The position numbers were made by a program, and so were the translations under genes. A DNA stretch of 64,000 nucleotides, from contig JACKFF010000001.1 of NCBI GenBank assembly GCA_020632595.1, forward strand, positions 434,001 to 498,000, given 5' to 3'. The notes under the pieces were generated by a model. That model saw only the letters and a program-made list of their open reading frames with translations. It was not told the origin of the DNA and searched no databases. Shown in pieces: positions 16,551-26,155 of this stretch. Numbering within the stretch: position 1 is the stretch's first letter; the number at the start of each line of letters is the position of its first letter. The stretch is from Nitrospiraceae bacterium (GTDB lineage: Bacteria > Nitrospirota > Nitrospiria > Nitrospirales > UBA8639).

Positions 16551-18155
16551 TTAATTTGCCCTATTTCTTCGTTGTTCAATAAGACTCTTAATCGTAGATC
16601 TGACCACCTGCAAATTGGTCGAATCCACGCGAATAGTCTTGCCATGTTCGAGCCTGTTTAAGGGCTCTTCTTTGGTTTTTTGCTCCTCCATGACTCCAAC
16701 CGTTGCGTCAGAGGCGTCAGTCTGTTGCTTGGCCCGACTTGCTATTCGATCCACCAACACCTCGTCCGGCGCCCAAACGTCAAATATGACAACATCCACG
16801 TGCCGTTCCTGAGCAAGTCGGATGAATGATTGTCTTTGGGCCCCCTCAAGGAATGTAGCATCCACAATGACGGAATAGCCCGCCTGCAAGATGGTATTTG
16901 CAAGATCCCTTAACCGCACATAGGTCACACGAGTCATGTCTGACCCGTACAAGCTCTTTGAGGTTGTATGATCAACGACGATTTTACATTGTTCGGCATG
17001 AATCCGTTTCCGTTCCACATCAGACCGTATCCGCAGGGCACCCAAGGCTTTCACCAATTCAGTGGAGACCGTCGTCTTCCCAGTCCCCGATACTCCATGC
17101 ATCAGCATCAACATGGGAGGAGCAGGCATCATCAATCGATGGGCCAACTCCACGTATCGGATTATTTCTTTAAGGATATCCTCCTGTACCGGGCCTCCTG
17201 TTTCGACCTGAGCCAGACGCAAGCCAGCCACTTTAGCTCGAACGAGTGCCCGATACACCTCATACAGCCGGAACACACTCATTCCAGCATAGTCACCAGT
17301 CACTTCCAGATAACAGTTTAAAAACCAATAGGCCAAGTCCATTCGGTTTTTGCTCTCTAAATCCATGACCAAAAACGCGACTTCACTGATGACATCAATC
17401 CAACGCAATCCTGGTTTAAACTCCAAAGCATCAAACACACAGATTCGGCCCTCAAATAGGGCAATATTTCCCAAATGAAGGTCACCATGACACTCTCGAA
17501 CCTGCCCTGAAGATTTACGTTCTTTGAGTGTTGGCCTTAATCGCTTCCATTCCTGGATTGTCCATTCCTCGAGATCCTTCATACAGAATTGAATCCGCGC
17601 AGGAAGGGCTGCAATAGGAATATCCTCAAAGCACTCTGCTATAGGTCCCCGTACCCTATCCGGCTCTCCATAGGAAAGGGGGTCTCCTGCAGATTCAATC
17701 CGGCCATGGAATGTGCCAATATCTATGGCTAGTTGACCGATCAAAGATTCATTCAGGTTACCCGTCTCAAGGAGATGGTAAAACTCCTGATCGGGAGGAA
17801 ATTGTTTCATTTTGACGGCCCATTCAAAAGGGCTTCCGTCGCCATCCATCCGAGGATCTGATGGAGACCCGGTGATGGAGACCACTCCCAGATAGAGCTG
17901 TGAGGCTAACCGTCTGTTGAGACGAACCTCTTCTTCACAAAACCATCTCCGTTTTTCAAGAGTCGAAAAATCGACAAACGAAAACAACACCGGCTTTTTA
18001 ATTTTGTAAACATACCGACCGGTTAGCAACACCCATGAAATATGCGTTTCCACCACTGTAATCTGACTCACAGGGTGTGAATAACATTTCGGATTCTGTA
18101 GCGATACCACTAGCTGAGAAGAAGTCATAGCCATTGAATGAGGGTTATCGGCCAC
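16551..18155 (-). CDS. APH-like kinase fused to P-loop kinase domain
   Basis: 534 residues. The N-terminal half (about 1-320) resembles COG2187 aminoglycoside-phosphotransferase-like proteins, with ECHGDLHLGNIALFEGRICVFDALEF matching the APH catalytic HGDxHxxN and later D. The C-terminal half (about 340-510) is a P-loop NTP-binding domain with GVSGTGKTT and a DATFLEG segment. Both domains suggest phosphoryl transfer; the substrate is unknown. The frame opens with a GTG at 18155 and has weak ribosome sites, so the exact start is uncertain by several codons. Confidence 0.75.
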   Translation of the reverse strand: MADNPHSMAMTSSQLVVSLQNPKCYSHPVSQITVVETHISWVLLTGRYVYKIKKPVLFSFVDFSTLEKRRWFCEEEVRLNRRLASQLYLGVVSITGSPSDPRMDGDGSPFEWAVKMKQFPPDQEFYHLLETGNLNESLIGQLAIDIGTFHGRIESAGDPLSYGEPDRVRGPIAECFEDIPIAALPARIQFCMKDLEEWTIQEWKRLRPTLKERKSSGQVRECHGDLHLGNIALFEGRICVFDALEFKPGLRWIDVISEVAFLVMDLESKNRMDLAYWFLNCYLEVTGDYAGMSVFRLYEVYRALVRAKVAGLRLAQVETGGPVQEDILKEIIRYVELAHRLMMPAPPMLMLMHGVSGTGKTTVSTELVKALGALRIRSDVERKRIHAEQCKIVVDHTTSKSLYGSDMTRVTYVRLRDLANTILQAGYSVIVDATFLEGAQRQSFIRLAQERHVDVVIFDVWAPDEVLVDRIASRAKQQTDASDATVGVMEEQKTKEEPLNRLEHGKTIRVDSTNLQVVRSTIKSLIEQRRNRAN

Positions 18156-18328
18156 ATGAGAGGAGATAACATTACATCCATTCGGATCAAAACCACTGAA
18201 TGCACTTGCCCATACTACCCAATTTCACGTCTTTCCCCAACCAGGAAAAAGCATCCACTGATGATGAACGTTCATTTGACTTGTGAAGAAAATCCCCGAA
18301 CAGGTACACTAGGAATAACTGACCAATT

Positions 18329-18934
18329 ATGTTGAGACGAATCAAAATCTTTTTTATTATCATTCTTCTCCTGTTGGTCGGGTCCACCTTGGCTGCCCTC
18401 TGGTTCTTACCGGGGACGTTCTCCGCCAAAGGCACGCCGCCTGAGTGGGAAGTGAAAGCTGCCAGGTTCATTCGCCATCTGGCAACTCCCAGCCACTTTC
18501 TCAAAATGTCAAACCCCGTCCCTTTTTCTCCTGATAATCTTGCACAAGCTCGACATCATTTTGCCGATCACTGCGCCACCTGCCACGCCAATGATGGAAG
18601 CGGGAAAACCCATATGGGTCCGAATTTCTATCCTCCTGTCCCTGACCTCAGGGACCCTGCGATTCAAGCTATGGCTGATGGAGAATTGTTTTATATCATC
18701 CATTACGGCATTCGATTTACAGGAATGCCGGCTTGGGGGAAAGGTCTGCCGGAAGAGGATCTCGACAGTTGGAAATTAGTACTACTTATTCGACATTTCC
18801 CCAACATCACTCCTGAAGAAATCACGGAGATGAAACAATATAATCCTCTTACCCGGGAAGAACGGGAGCAACAAGAAGCCCTTGATCGATTTTTATCAGG
18901 AGAAGATATCTCTCCCCAAGAGCATCATCATTGA
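18329..18934 (+). CDS. membrane-anchored class I cytochrome c
   Basis: 201 residues. An N-terminal helix (about 5-27) acts as anchor or uncleaved signal. One haem-c site CATCH (82-86) stands in a class I fold, with GMPAWG giving a Met133 distal ligand. DGELFYIIHYGIRFTGMP is typical of cbb3-type and quinol-linked cytochromes c. It carries electrons on the periplasmic side. The gene for a small exported protein starts 25 bases downstream, likely in one transcript. Confidence 0.85.
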   Translation: MLRRIKIFFIIILLLLVGSTLAALWFLPGTFSAKGTPPEWEVKAARFIRHLATPSHFLKMSNPVPFSPDNLAQARHHFADHCATCHANDGSGKTHMGPNFYPPVPDLRDPAIQAMADGELFYIIHYGIRFTGMPAWGKGLPEEDLDSWKLVLLIRHFPNITPEEITEMKQYNPLTREEREQQEALDRFLSGEDISPQEHHH

Positions 18935-18959
18935 TTTTATCATCCAAGGAGTCACCATC

Positions 18960-19283
18960 ATGAAATATTTCAGCATTCTGGCCATTTTGTGCTCCATGTT
19001 TCTGGCCGCCCCCGTCTGGGCCCATGGCGATGCCTCTCATGTGATGGGAACCGTCACCGAATTGGGAAATGACCATGTGGTGGTCACAACTCCAAAAGGG
19101 GAATCCCTAACTCTCGCCTTTCATCCCCAAATTATATTTCAACAAAATGGCATTCATGTCGAGAATGCGCGGCCGCAGGTTGGGGACCGACTGGTGGCCG
19201 AGGTTTCAAAAAAGGGCGTCCCTGAAAACCGAGACTGGGTTGCGACCGAAATCACGTTTTCCACACCCAAAAAGAAACCTTGA
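18960..19283 (+). CDS. small exported protein, DUF5666-like
   Basis: 107 residues. A signal peptide (1-21, ending VWA) is followed by HGDASHVMGTVTEL, VVVTTPKGESLTLAFHP and VGDRLVAEVSK. This small beta-barrel layout recalls DUF5666 / OB-like exported domains often found near copper proteins. Function unknown. AAGGAGTCACC before the ATG at 18960 decides the start. It follows the cytochrome c gene by 25 bases. Confidence 0.6.
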   Translation: MKYFSILAILCSMFLAAPVWAHGDASHVMGTVTELGNDHVVVTTPKGESLTLAFHPQIIFQQNGIHVENARPQVGDRLVAEVSKKGVPENRDWVATEITFSTPKKKP

Positions 19284-19747
19284 TTGCTAAATACAAATCA
19301 TGACCAAGAATGAGAAATACAAGTCAATCGCTTTTTTAGGCGAAGGCAAATTTATGCTCCCACCCTGACGGAATGAACAAAAACTTAATCCTTTCTATAT
19401 CCTCAACATCTTTTGAAGATAATTGCCTTTTCGATCCCCCCAGGATTTTAATCAATTTCCCTGCCTTTAAATACCCATAACAACTTCATGCCCATGACTG
19501 AATCACAGATTTATAGCCATGCATCAGAACTCTTTGACGAACAGCCCCAAAAACAAGCAGAACAGGGAGCCGAGATTGAGCAAATGGGCCGAAGTGGATA
19601 CTCACCTGAATGGAAGCCGGTCTGAGATCTCATACGGGAGAAATGGCACCAGTCCGGTTACCAAAGAAGACTCGTGGGTCAACAGAATCATCAGATGAAT
19701 CTGGTATATTTGCATCTCTTTATGGTAGAGGAATATGCTGTAAAAAG
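19284..19747. other. intergenic region
   Basis: About 460 bases with no firm gene. A 45-codon frame at 19488-19625 has no ribosome site and is not called. Confidence 0.4.
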
Positions 19748-20323
19748 ATGATGAAGGAGAAACTGGTTTTTCTTGTATTCCTTACCCTGCTTTCTGGCAC
19801 CGGATGCTCTACCCCCTACAGTAGCACCCTTCCTCCAGATCTGGCCGAACAAATCGACCCACAATTGGTGTTCCCACGCATCAAAGAGGATCCTGCCAGC
19901 TTCAAGGGAAAACTGATCATACTTGGAGGACAGGTCCTGTCGGCAAAACGATTAAAAGATACAACCCAACTCACGATCCTTCAATTACCCCTCATCAATG
20001 ATCAGGAACCCACAACCGAACTTACACAATCCCAAGGACGATTTATTGCGGAGCAGAAACAATTTCTAGATCCCGCCACAGTCCCTCCTGGAAGCCGAAT
20101 CACCCTGACCGGAGAACTGTCCGGCTCCGTCCAACGGAGTCTCGATGAAACCATATATACCTATCCCACTCTCATCATTAAACATTTCAAAATATGGCCA
20201 ACCTATCCGCCTGATTACGCCCGTTATGGCCCTTATCCTCAACCCTTGTTCTATCCCTACGGGTTTCCGTACTGGGGGGGATATGGCCGGTTTTATCCCT
20301 ATTATCCTTTTGGATACTGGTAA
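19748..20323 (+). CDS. Slp-family outer-membrane lipoprotein
   Basis: 191 residues. The lipobox LSGTGC gives a lipidated Cys near residue 20. The domain matches the Slp (starvation-inducible lipoprotein) family, with FPRIKEDPASFKGKLIILGGQVLSAK, a typical opening, and PGSRITLTGELSG. The last 40 residues are very rich in Tyr, Pro and Gly (YPYGFPYWGGYGRF), an unusual tail. It probably sits on the periplasmic face of the outer membrane. A second ATG follows at 19751; the first ten codons are otherwise clear. Confidence 0.78.
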   Translation: MMKEKLVFLVFLTLLSGTGCSTPYSSTLPPDLAEQIDPQLVFPRIKEDPASFKGKLIILGGQVLSAKRLKDTTQLTILQLPLINDQEPTTELTQSQGRFIAEQKQFLDPATVPPGSRITLTGELSGSVQRSLDETIYTYPTLIIKHFKIWPTYPPDYARYGPYPQPLFYPYGFPYWGGYGRFYPYYPFGYW

Positions 20324-20472
20324 GACCCTCTCTCCAACCCTCAGCCTCTCTCTCCACTGATTTTCCAAAGAGGCCCAGGTTTTCAAGCACCCCATCATTT
20401 TGAAAGATTGGAACCGTCCAAGAACTCCACTATGCCACGGCAACCCGATTCACCATTTATAAATATTAGAAT

Positions 20473-20500
20473 AAAAAAAGGAGGAGGCATGGCCTCCTCC
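20473..20500 (-). terminator. terminator of the 20547-21398 gene
   Basis: GGAGGAGGC / GCCTCCTCC hairpin followed on the minus strand by a run of seven T. It stands 47 bases after the stop of the minus-strand gene. Confidence 0.82.
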
Positions 20501-20546
20501 CACAATACTCGGGTATCACAACTTAGTTGAAAAACGAGCAGCGAAT

Positions 20547-21398
20547 TTACAACTTTGTGTCCGGTTGATTGTCCTGGGATGTGGCTTCAGTTGGCATCTC
20601 TTCCCCTGACGGGACTTCCACTAAAGGGTCTTCGCTGACAGAGTTTTTTTCACTTGTGGTCTCTTCCATAGGAGGAATTTCCTCCACGACCTTGGCTTCC
20701 ATTGAAGCGGGAGCGATGACTGCCACGCTATCGAAATCAGCCATTAACCCTATCGTATCCTCTCCTCCGTCTAACAGGAGCGTAATATTCGTGGTATCGT
20801 TCCGCCATTCCGCCACCATCTTTAGATGGCCACGAAGCAGGGCTTGTCCCCAGAGACTTTGATCATATTGGTACAAGGAATCTAGCCAGATTTCCTGAAC
20901 TGATGTCGGCATACCATAGGACTGGGTTATCCAATTTTGCAACGTATGAAAATCTTTCACATAGTCTGCCGCATCATCATGGTTGGGTTCAAATAAATAA
21001 TTTGCCTGAGCAAGTTGGTCTTCATAAAACGTGTAGGTTAACGACGCGTCAATTCCTTCGATTTGACGACGATATCCTACCCGCTGCTCGTAGGACTCCA
21101 ATACCGGAGATTGGAGTTCCCAAATTGGTTGCACCGGTTCATTCAGCTTGACTTCCTGGGCATTCATTCCCCACTCCGTACTCCGCCGTTCCAACGTCTG
21201 AGGTTGGGCGGGAACGACCGTTTTTTGAATCACGGAAGGTGGCGATTGATGGTGGGTTGGTCCCGCCAGCAACTGACCATTGGAATCCCGGTGACGGGTC
21301 AACACTAAATATTCTGAGGCTTCATAGGCAAAACTTGTGGTCAACAGTGTTGTTCCCATCATGATAACTGCGCCCGTCAAAATAGAATGTGTTTTCAT
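20547..21398 (-). CDS. exported protein of unknown function
   Basis: 283 residues, family not recognised. A signal peptide (1-22, TTSFA) leads. The centre holds GIDASLTYTFYEDQLAQANYLFE, then LQNWITQSYGMPTSVQEIW and LKMVAEWRNDTTNITLLLDGG. That pattern, a predicted-structure check followed by a sequence difference test, is common in exported beta-sandwich proteins of unknown role. The last 60 residues are Glu-, Ser- and Pro-rich and likely disordered. An in-frame ATG at 21410 would add four residues. A terminator follows. Confidence 0.65.
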   Translation of the reverse strand: MKTHSILTGAVIMMGTTLLTTSFAYEASEYLVLTRHRDSNGQLLAGPTHHQSPPSVIQKTVVPAQPQTLERRSTEWGMNAQEVKLNEPVQPIWELQSPVLESYEQRVGYRRQIEGIDASLTYTFYEDQLAQANYLFEPNHDDAADYVKDFHTLQNWITQSYGMPTSVQEIWLDSLYQYDQSLWGQALLRGHLKMVAEWRNDTTNITLLLDGGEDTIGLMADFDSVAVIAPASMEAKVVEEIPPMEETTSEKNSVSEDPLVEVPSGEEMPTEATSQDNQPDTKL

Positions 21399-21844
21399 AG
21401 CGTTTCCCATTGTTCCCCAGGTTTTCAATCGCAAGGAATGATCAGAGGATCCCTGAAAGGATGAATACACAGGTGGATCTCCCGTTATCACGACTCGCTC
21501 GTCAATATAGGATAGTGTCGGTTGTTAAGAAGAGAACTTGAGGGAGATGTAGCTGAAACCGCTTATCAGACCAGAGCGAGCCTTCACGATCCCGGCTAGG
21601 ATGCGAATTATTGAAAAGCAGGACCATTGGAAGAGAAGAATGCATGTTACGGAATAAAGTAGAAAACGTGCAGCTTTGAAGAGATTGAATTGAGCATTCG
21701 GTTCAAGTCATTTCGCCTACCCAAGCTATACCAGAGGTGAAAAACCTATCGAGAACAGGAGCAGCCACATGGGACGAAGAGAGAAGAAAGAACAGGCATT
21801 AAACTTTGACTGAAAGACTGACAAATACCCCACGACACAGACAG
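21399..21844. other. intergenic region
   Basis: About 450 bases. I see no gene, repeat or RNA that I can support. Confidence 0.4.
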
Positions 21845-22330
21845 TTAACACCAGGCAATATTGGCAGAGGAACCCCCGCCACTCCCAGTCAATGGCTGTG
21901 CAATAATTTCCGCCCAATGCTTTCTCAAATTGTTAAACATCCGAAGATACCCGGTATAAGAATTGGGTTTTTGTATGTATCCATTCACCCCCATCCCGGC
22001 GGTATGACAGATGTCCCTTGGGGCTTTTGAGGTGGTCAACACCACAATGGGTATGGATGCCAAAGATGGGTCCTTCTTGATTTCGGTGAGAACCTCCCCT
22101 CCGGTCATGTGAGGCAAATTCAAATCCAGGAGAATCACGCTGGGACGTGGCGCGCATTCTCTCCTCAAAAATGGACCACGACAATACAAATAATCAAGCA
22201 ATTCCGTGCCATCATTCACACACCGTAATTCCTGTCCCACCGGGATCTCGTCCCATGCCTCTTTGATAATCTCACAATCGTCGGGATTATCATCAACAAG
22301 CAGAACCGTATGAATAGGCAGCGTCATCAT
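21845..22330 (-). CDS. single-domain response regulator
   Basis: 161 residues. It is a CheY-like receiver: TVLLVDDNPDD (acidic pocket), VILLDLNLP (phosphoacceptor Asp), VVLTTSKAP (Thr/Ser) and YIQKPNSY (Lys). It has no output domain, only a short Gly/Ser tail. The sequence style is that of Rcp1-type regulators paired with phytochrome-like or PAS kinases. The start at 22330 gives the normal receiver start; the frame upstream (to 22573) is open but overlaps the HAD gene and looks non-native. A partner could be the hybrid kinase at 36616, but that is a guess. Confidence 0.85.
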   Translation of the reverse strand: MMTLPIHTVLLVDDNPDDCEIIKEAWDEIPVGQELRCVNDGTELLDYLYCRGPFLRRECAPRPSVILLDLNLPHMTGGEVLTEIKKDPSLASIPIVVLTTSKAPRDICHTAGMGVNGYIQKPNSYTGYLRMFNNLRKHWAEIIAQPLTGSGGGSSANIAWC

Positions 22331-22461
22331 CAGTTTTCTGAAATTAGGGAAACAGGAGATCAAAATCTGTGCGGGGTCATACTGCTTCTCAATAGCAAAT
22401 AACCTCTCACCTTTATCGGCAATGTGCTTTAGAAACTTTCCTGGGCCCAAGCCTCGCAGGC

Positions 22462-23130
22462 TTACGGCTGTGCGAATCCGGTCGAAACACCGGCCGCAGT
22501 CAAAGAGGAAACATTCCGATGAACTGAGAACAACTGTCGAAAGGGAGGAGACTCCTGAAAATGTTTGGGCCAACTAGGAAGATGTCGGACGTGGAGCCAC
22601 TGCACCAGAGCATCCCAACCATTCACCCGAATAACATCGGCATGAGGAATTGCACGGTTCCAGGGTTGATCCATGACAAAGACTTGTCTATCGAGGGAAC
22701 GATAGGCCTGTATATGGTGAGGATGATCGTCAATGGCGGCTGTTATCGTTTCTGGGATTTCGGTTTTCTCCTCAGTGTGATAAAGCGCATCAAAAGGAAG
22801 ACCATGCCTTTCTAACCAACGAAGAGTCTGAGGTCGTGAATGCGGACGCCTCGCCGTCACGATGATAATCCGATAGCGACGATGAATAACAGTCAAGGCC
22901 TGTTTTGCCCCAGGAAACAGAGGCAACCGTGGGATAGACTCCTGATGAAACCGGGAGAAAATCTCTTCAAGGAGCTCAGGATCTAATTGGCTGGCATCTA
23001 ATCCACCGGCACTGCCATACAGACCCACAGGCCATAACCTTCCCGTCAATTCCTGGAATAAACGCTGTACTTCAGGCTCCGCGCGGCCTAAGACATTATC
23101 AATATCAACTGCAAAACATGGTCTGATCAT
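22462..23130 (-). CDS. HAD-superfamily phosphatase (5'-nucleotidase-like)
   Basis: 222 residues. HAD motifs are visible: I as AVDIDNVLG (residues 7-15), II as IIIVTARRP and III/IV as AIDDHPHHI. The layout resembles the NT5C-like 5'(3')-deoxyribonucleotidase group. It likely removes phosphate from a small substrate in the cytoplasm. The last 35 residues (after WLHVRHLPSW) look non-conserved. Function beyond the superfamily is not clear. Confidence 0.75.
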   Translation of the reverse strand: MIRPCFAVDIDNVLGRAEPEVQRLFQELTGRLWPVGLYGSAGGLDASQLDPELLEEIFSRFHQESIPRLPLFPGAKQALTVIHRRYRIIIVTARRPHSRPQTLRWLERHGLPFDALYHTEEKTEIPETITAAIDDHPHHIQAYRSLDRQVFVMDQPWNRAIPHADVIRVNGWDALVQWLHVRHLPSWPKHFQESPPFRQLFSVHRNVSSLTAAGVSTGFAQP

Positions 23131-23552
23131 AGAAGATTACTCCATCGACATTCCCTTCAACACGTAACCCTGAAAAGAGAAAGCCCCAACACAGAAGGTG
23201 TCCCCTGCCCTTTCTTCTACCATAGAAATATTCGAACCAAACAAGCAAGCGGACGGCAAAACCCATTCACCCATCACACAAGAGGAATATAGCTCTCCTC
23301 CCTCACAGGGATCACATACACCGGAGGGGAGTGTTGAAAAATGCCGTCAGCGGCGTTCTCGCCCCTAGGCCGTGCTCACATACTCTTCCGTACGATCCAC
23401 TCGCCCTAGCGGCTGGGGCCTTGCTGGAACGGCCATTTTTGAACACTCCACTATCTTTCTCTGGTGAGCCCCTGAGACTCAGAAGCGAATGAAACGCCAA
23501 GATTTTTACAATATTTACCAGTCCCTAGAGGGAATTTTCAGTTGGAGGGAGG
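23131..23552. other. intergenic region holding palindromic repeat copy B
   Basis: The middle (23329-23449) is the inverted copy of the 671-785 repeat. The remainder shows nothing recognisable. Confidence 0.6.
23329..23449 (-). repeat. palindromic intergenic repeat, copy B
   Basis: Read on the minus strand it runs GAGTGTTCAAAAATGGCCG ... CGGCATTTTTCAACACTC, so its two ends are inverted repeats of about 18 bases, like a MITE. It aligns with 671-785 almost end to end. Confidence 0.75.
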
Positions 23553-24356
23553 TTAGTGGGCTAGGCTGGCAGCGAAGGACTGGTCGTTCAGATGGCTTCG
23601 AAGAGGCCGATGGGTTAACGCGAGATAGGCATGTTTGATGGATCCCACCGGTGTCACTTCCATCAGAAACGGGGTTTCCCAATCATCATCCGCCACGTCC
23701 GGTTCCTCCGGAATGAGCACCCGTCGATACCGTTGTTCATATGCTGCTAAAATCTTTAACGGGACTCCTCCCACAGTTCCTACATGTCCATCTGCCGTGA
23801 CGGTGCCCGTCAAAACCGTCTCCTCGTCCACGGGCTCATTTTTAGCAAGAGCAACGACATTCAGAGCCGCCATGGCCGATAAACTTTCCCCGTACAACGT
23901 GACTCCCGGATAGGGCAAAATAAACTTGACCGTCCAGGAATCAGGATTCAGCCCCGCGGCTTCAACCACCAGAACTAAAGCATCTTTGACCGATTGTTGG
24001 GCATACGGTGAAAACTTTCCTGGCCTGGACAGAAATTGAAGATCCAAACCTTTGTGATCCCGGCGCTGAAGAAATTCCAATTGAATTTCCGCAACAATGC
24101 CAACCTGTTCGGATTGCGCATTCATCGTGGTCCCAAGAATGGGAATCACGGTTCGGACATGTTTGATTGGTGGACTCGATTCTGAAGCAGCCTGGCCGGC
24201 GGAAGGACCCCCCCAGGTCAGGAACACCGAGAGGAGGCTACCTATGAGGAAAAACCATGATGTCGAAAAAAGACCCCGTTGAGTACCACGCCTAGCAGAT
24301 AAGGAATCTGAAAAACCCCCGTGAATTGATGATGCTCGACATCCACCCATCGCCAT
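23553..24356 (-). CDS. exported Lon-like (S16) Ser-Lys peptidase
   Basis: 267 residues. A hydrophobic segment (about 33-55) is a signal peptide or anchor. The rest resembles the Lon proteolytic domain without the ATPase. The catalytic dyad is S158 in GESLSAMAAL (Lon: GPSAG) and K201 in GGVPLKILAA (Lon: GGLKEKLLAA). The spacing of 43 residues equals that of E. coli Lon S679-K722. GTVTADGHVGTVGG and RVLIPEE are also Lon-like. It is probably a periplasmic ATP-independent peptidase. An ATG at 24350 is an equal start candidate. Confidence 0.75.
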   Translation of the reverse strand: MAMGGCRASSIHGGFSDSLSARRGTQRGLFSTSWFFLIGSLLSVFLTWGGPSAGQAASESSPPIKHVRTVIPILGTTMNAQSEQVGIVAEIQLEFLQRRDHKGLDLQFLSRPGKFSPYAQQSVKDALVLVVEAAGLNPDSWTVKFILPYPGVTLYGESLSAMAALNVVALAKNEPVDEETVLTGTVTADGHVGTVGGVPLKILAAYEQRYRRVLIPEEPDVADDDWETPFLMEVTPVGSIKHAYLALTHRPLRSHLNDQSFAASLAH

Positions 24357-24671
24357 CCCCCGTGAAAGCTGTCTTCTCCTTTTCGGCCTGGCAAGGAGAA
24401 CACTTAAATTCCATGAGGTCAGGCACTATGTTTTTATTGGCTCTGATGGTCCCGAGCCTTACCAATTCGAAGAATTTTCTGTCATTGCAGAACAGAAACA
24501 TCTTCCCGATCACAACACATCCTTGGAGATGAAAAGCCCTCCACTCTCATCGCGTGTGCACTACCGAGGATGCGGTTAAGAACGGCCGAAAGAACGCCGA
24601 TGAGGACACCAGACATTCCCCACAATGAAGAAATGAAAGTTCCTTCCTAAGAACCCCGCATCGGTTTTCAT
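24357..24671. other. intergenic region between divergent genes
   Basis: About 315 bases that should contain promoters for the Lon-like and HD-GYP genes. A minus-strand frame at 24292-24513 overlaps the Lon-like start and is not called. Confidence 0.4.
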
Positions 24672-25946
24672 ATGGCCATCAAACGAATTCCAACAACTTC
24701 CGCTCAAGTGGGAATGTACCTCTGTGGAATCGACCGCTCATGGCTGAAGACTCCATTTCTCGTGCACCGGTTTCTCATTAAATCTTCCAGCGATATTGCC
24801 AAATTAGAGCAGGCCGGAATTCAAGAAATCATCATTGATACTGACCGCGGGCGTGACATAGTCCAAAATCCTGAACCGCCGCACACCCGTGATGATGTCT
24901 CATCCACACCGAATGCACCAATACCTGATTCCCCCGGCCCGCCCGAAGTCGCACGACTTGGCCAGCTTTCACCCTCCGTTCATGGAAAATCACTATCCGG
25001 TGAACTCACTACGATGAAGATGGTACGGATGTATATGCTCGAAGGCGTCCAGGATATTCTCCGCACACTGCAGAAAACCGGACGGCTCGCCATGGAACAG
25101 GTTCATCAGATCACCGAATCCGTTATGGCTGAATCCCTCAGACATGAAGAAGCCTGTATCGCCATGATTCGGACCAGAGACTTTTCTCCGGCCTTATTTG
25201 ATCACGCACTCGCAGTCAGTACATTAGCCGTTTTACTAGGACGAGCGGTGGGTTTGGACAATACAGCATTACAACACCTGGCAAGCGCGGGCCTTCTCCA
25301 TGACGCAGGGCTCTTGAACATTCCGCAAATTCTTCACCGACCGCTCAACCAGTTATCTGACGCCGAATTAGTCCTTTACCGGAAACATCCCCATAGGGGA
25401 GTTGAAATGCTTTCTCAACAGTCGAGTCTTCCGGACGAGGTGGATACGCTAATCCGGGAACATCATATTGCCCGTGATGGCACAGGATATCCTGCGAATA
25501 GTGATCCAGACAAAATTCACACACCCAGCCGAATCCTTCGAATTGTCGACGAGTATGATGAATTATTAACCGGTCACCACACAGGGAATCCCCTCCCGGT
25601 CAGAAACGCCCTCCAATCGTTGTATCAACAAGGCAAGAAAGGGCTCTTAGATGGCGCATTAGTGGCGACTTTCATTAATCTTATTGGAATCTATCCCACC
25701 TATGCCCTGGTAGAATTGAGTACAGGGGAACGGGGAATCGTCACAGCAAACTCCAGAGATAATCTGCTTCAACCCACGATCCTCCTCATCCAGGATGCAA
25801 TTCATCAAGCTTTGCCTGAACCGATCCCGTTCAACTTCTCTGTCCTCTCCTCTCATGAATCACGGCCAGAAATTGTGCGAGTCCTTGCTCCCGAACAAGT
25901 CGGCATTGACCTTGACTCTGCTCTGGAAAATTGGATGACCCTCTAG
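24672..25946 (+). CDS. HD-GYP domain protein with DUF3391 N-terminus
   Basis: 424 residues. The DUF3391 segment (1-70: GMYLCGIDRSWLKTPFLVH) precedes an HD-GYP domain (about 170-340). Metal ligands are present: H in FDHALAVS, HD in LLHDAGLLN, and HH and DGTGYP in REHHIARDGTGYP. The Lys of the canonical HDxGK is replaced by Leu (HDAGL), and HHE by HHI. HD-GYP proteins hydrolyse cyclic-di-GMP in the cytoplasm, but loss of that Lys makes activity uncertain. It is a paralogue of the protein at 35340-36563. Confidence 0.88.
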   Translation: MAIKRIPTTSAQVGMYLCGIDRSWLKTPFLVHRFLIKSSSDIAKLEQAGIQEIIIDTDRGRDIVQNPEPPHTRDDVSSTPNAPIPDSPGPPEVARLGQLSPSVHGKSLSGELTTMKMVRMYMLEGVQDILRTLQKTGRLAMEQVHQITESVMAESLRHEEACIAMIRTRDFSPALFDHALAVSTLAVLLGRAVGLDNTALQHLASAGLLHDAGLLNIPQILHRPLNQLSDAELVLYRKHPHRGVEMLSQQSSLPDEVDTLIREHHIARDGTGYPANSDPDKIHTPSRILRIVDEYDELLTGHHTGNPLPVRNALQSLYQQGKKGLLDGALVATFINLIGIYPTYALVELSTGERGIVTANSRDNLLQPTILLIQDAIHQALPEPIPFNFSVLSSHESRPEIVRVLAPEQVGIDLDSALENWMTL

Positions 25947-26155
25947 CCATCCCTGCCTGTGGGTCAGCTAGCCAATACTCCCTGGCCCTAACCCGGAAGA
26001 ACAAATTCCCGCCGAAATCAACCGGAATCCACAGCAATGTCAAAGTAGAAACACCACTGAGCCCTTCCGCAAGTTTCAAACAATAATGTCGATACAGGCC
26101 CAAGCATGACCCAAGGATGTTTCACCACATCAGGGGCGGAACGGAGGGCTCAAAA

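Noticed and set aside
19488..19625. 45-codon frame (MPMTESQIYSHASELFD...)
   Set aside because: Composition is protein-like but there is no ribosome site and no family match; left as possible.
21700..21725. tRNA-like TTCGGTTCAAGTC
   Set aside because: No matching acceptor, D or anticodon arms around it.
24292..24513. 73-codon minus-strand frame with a CSPC pair
   Set aside because: Overlaps the start of the Lon-like gene and lacks a clear start signal.
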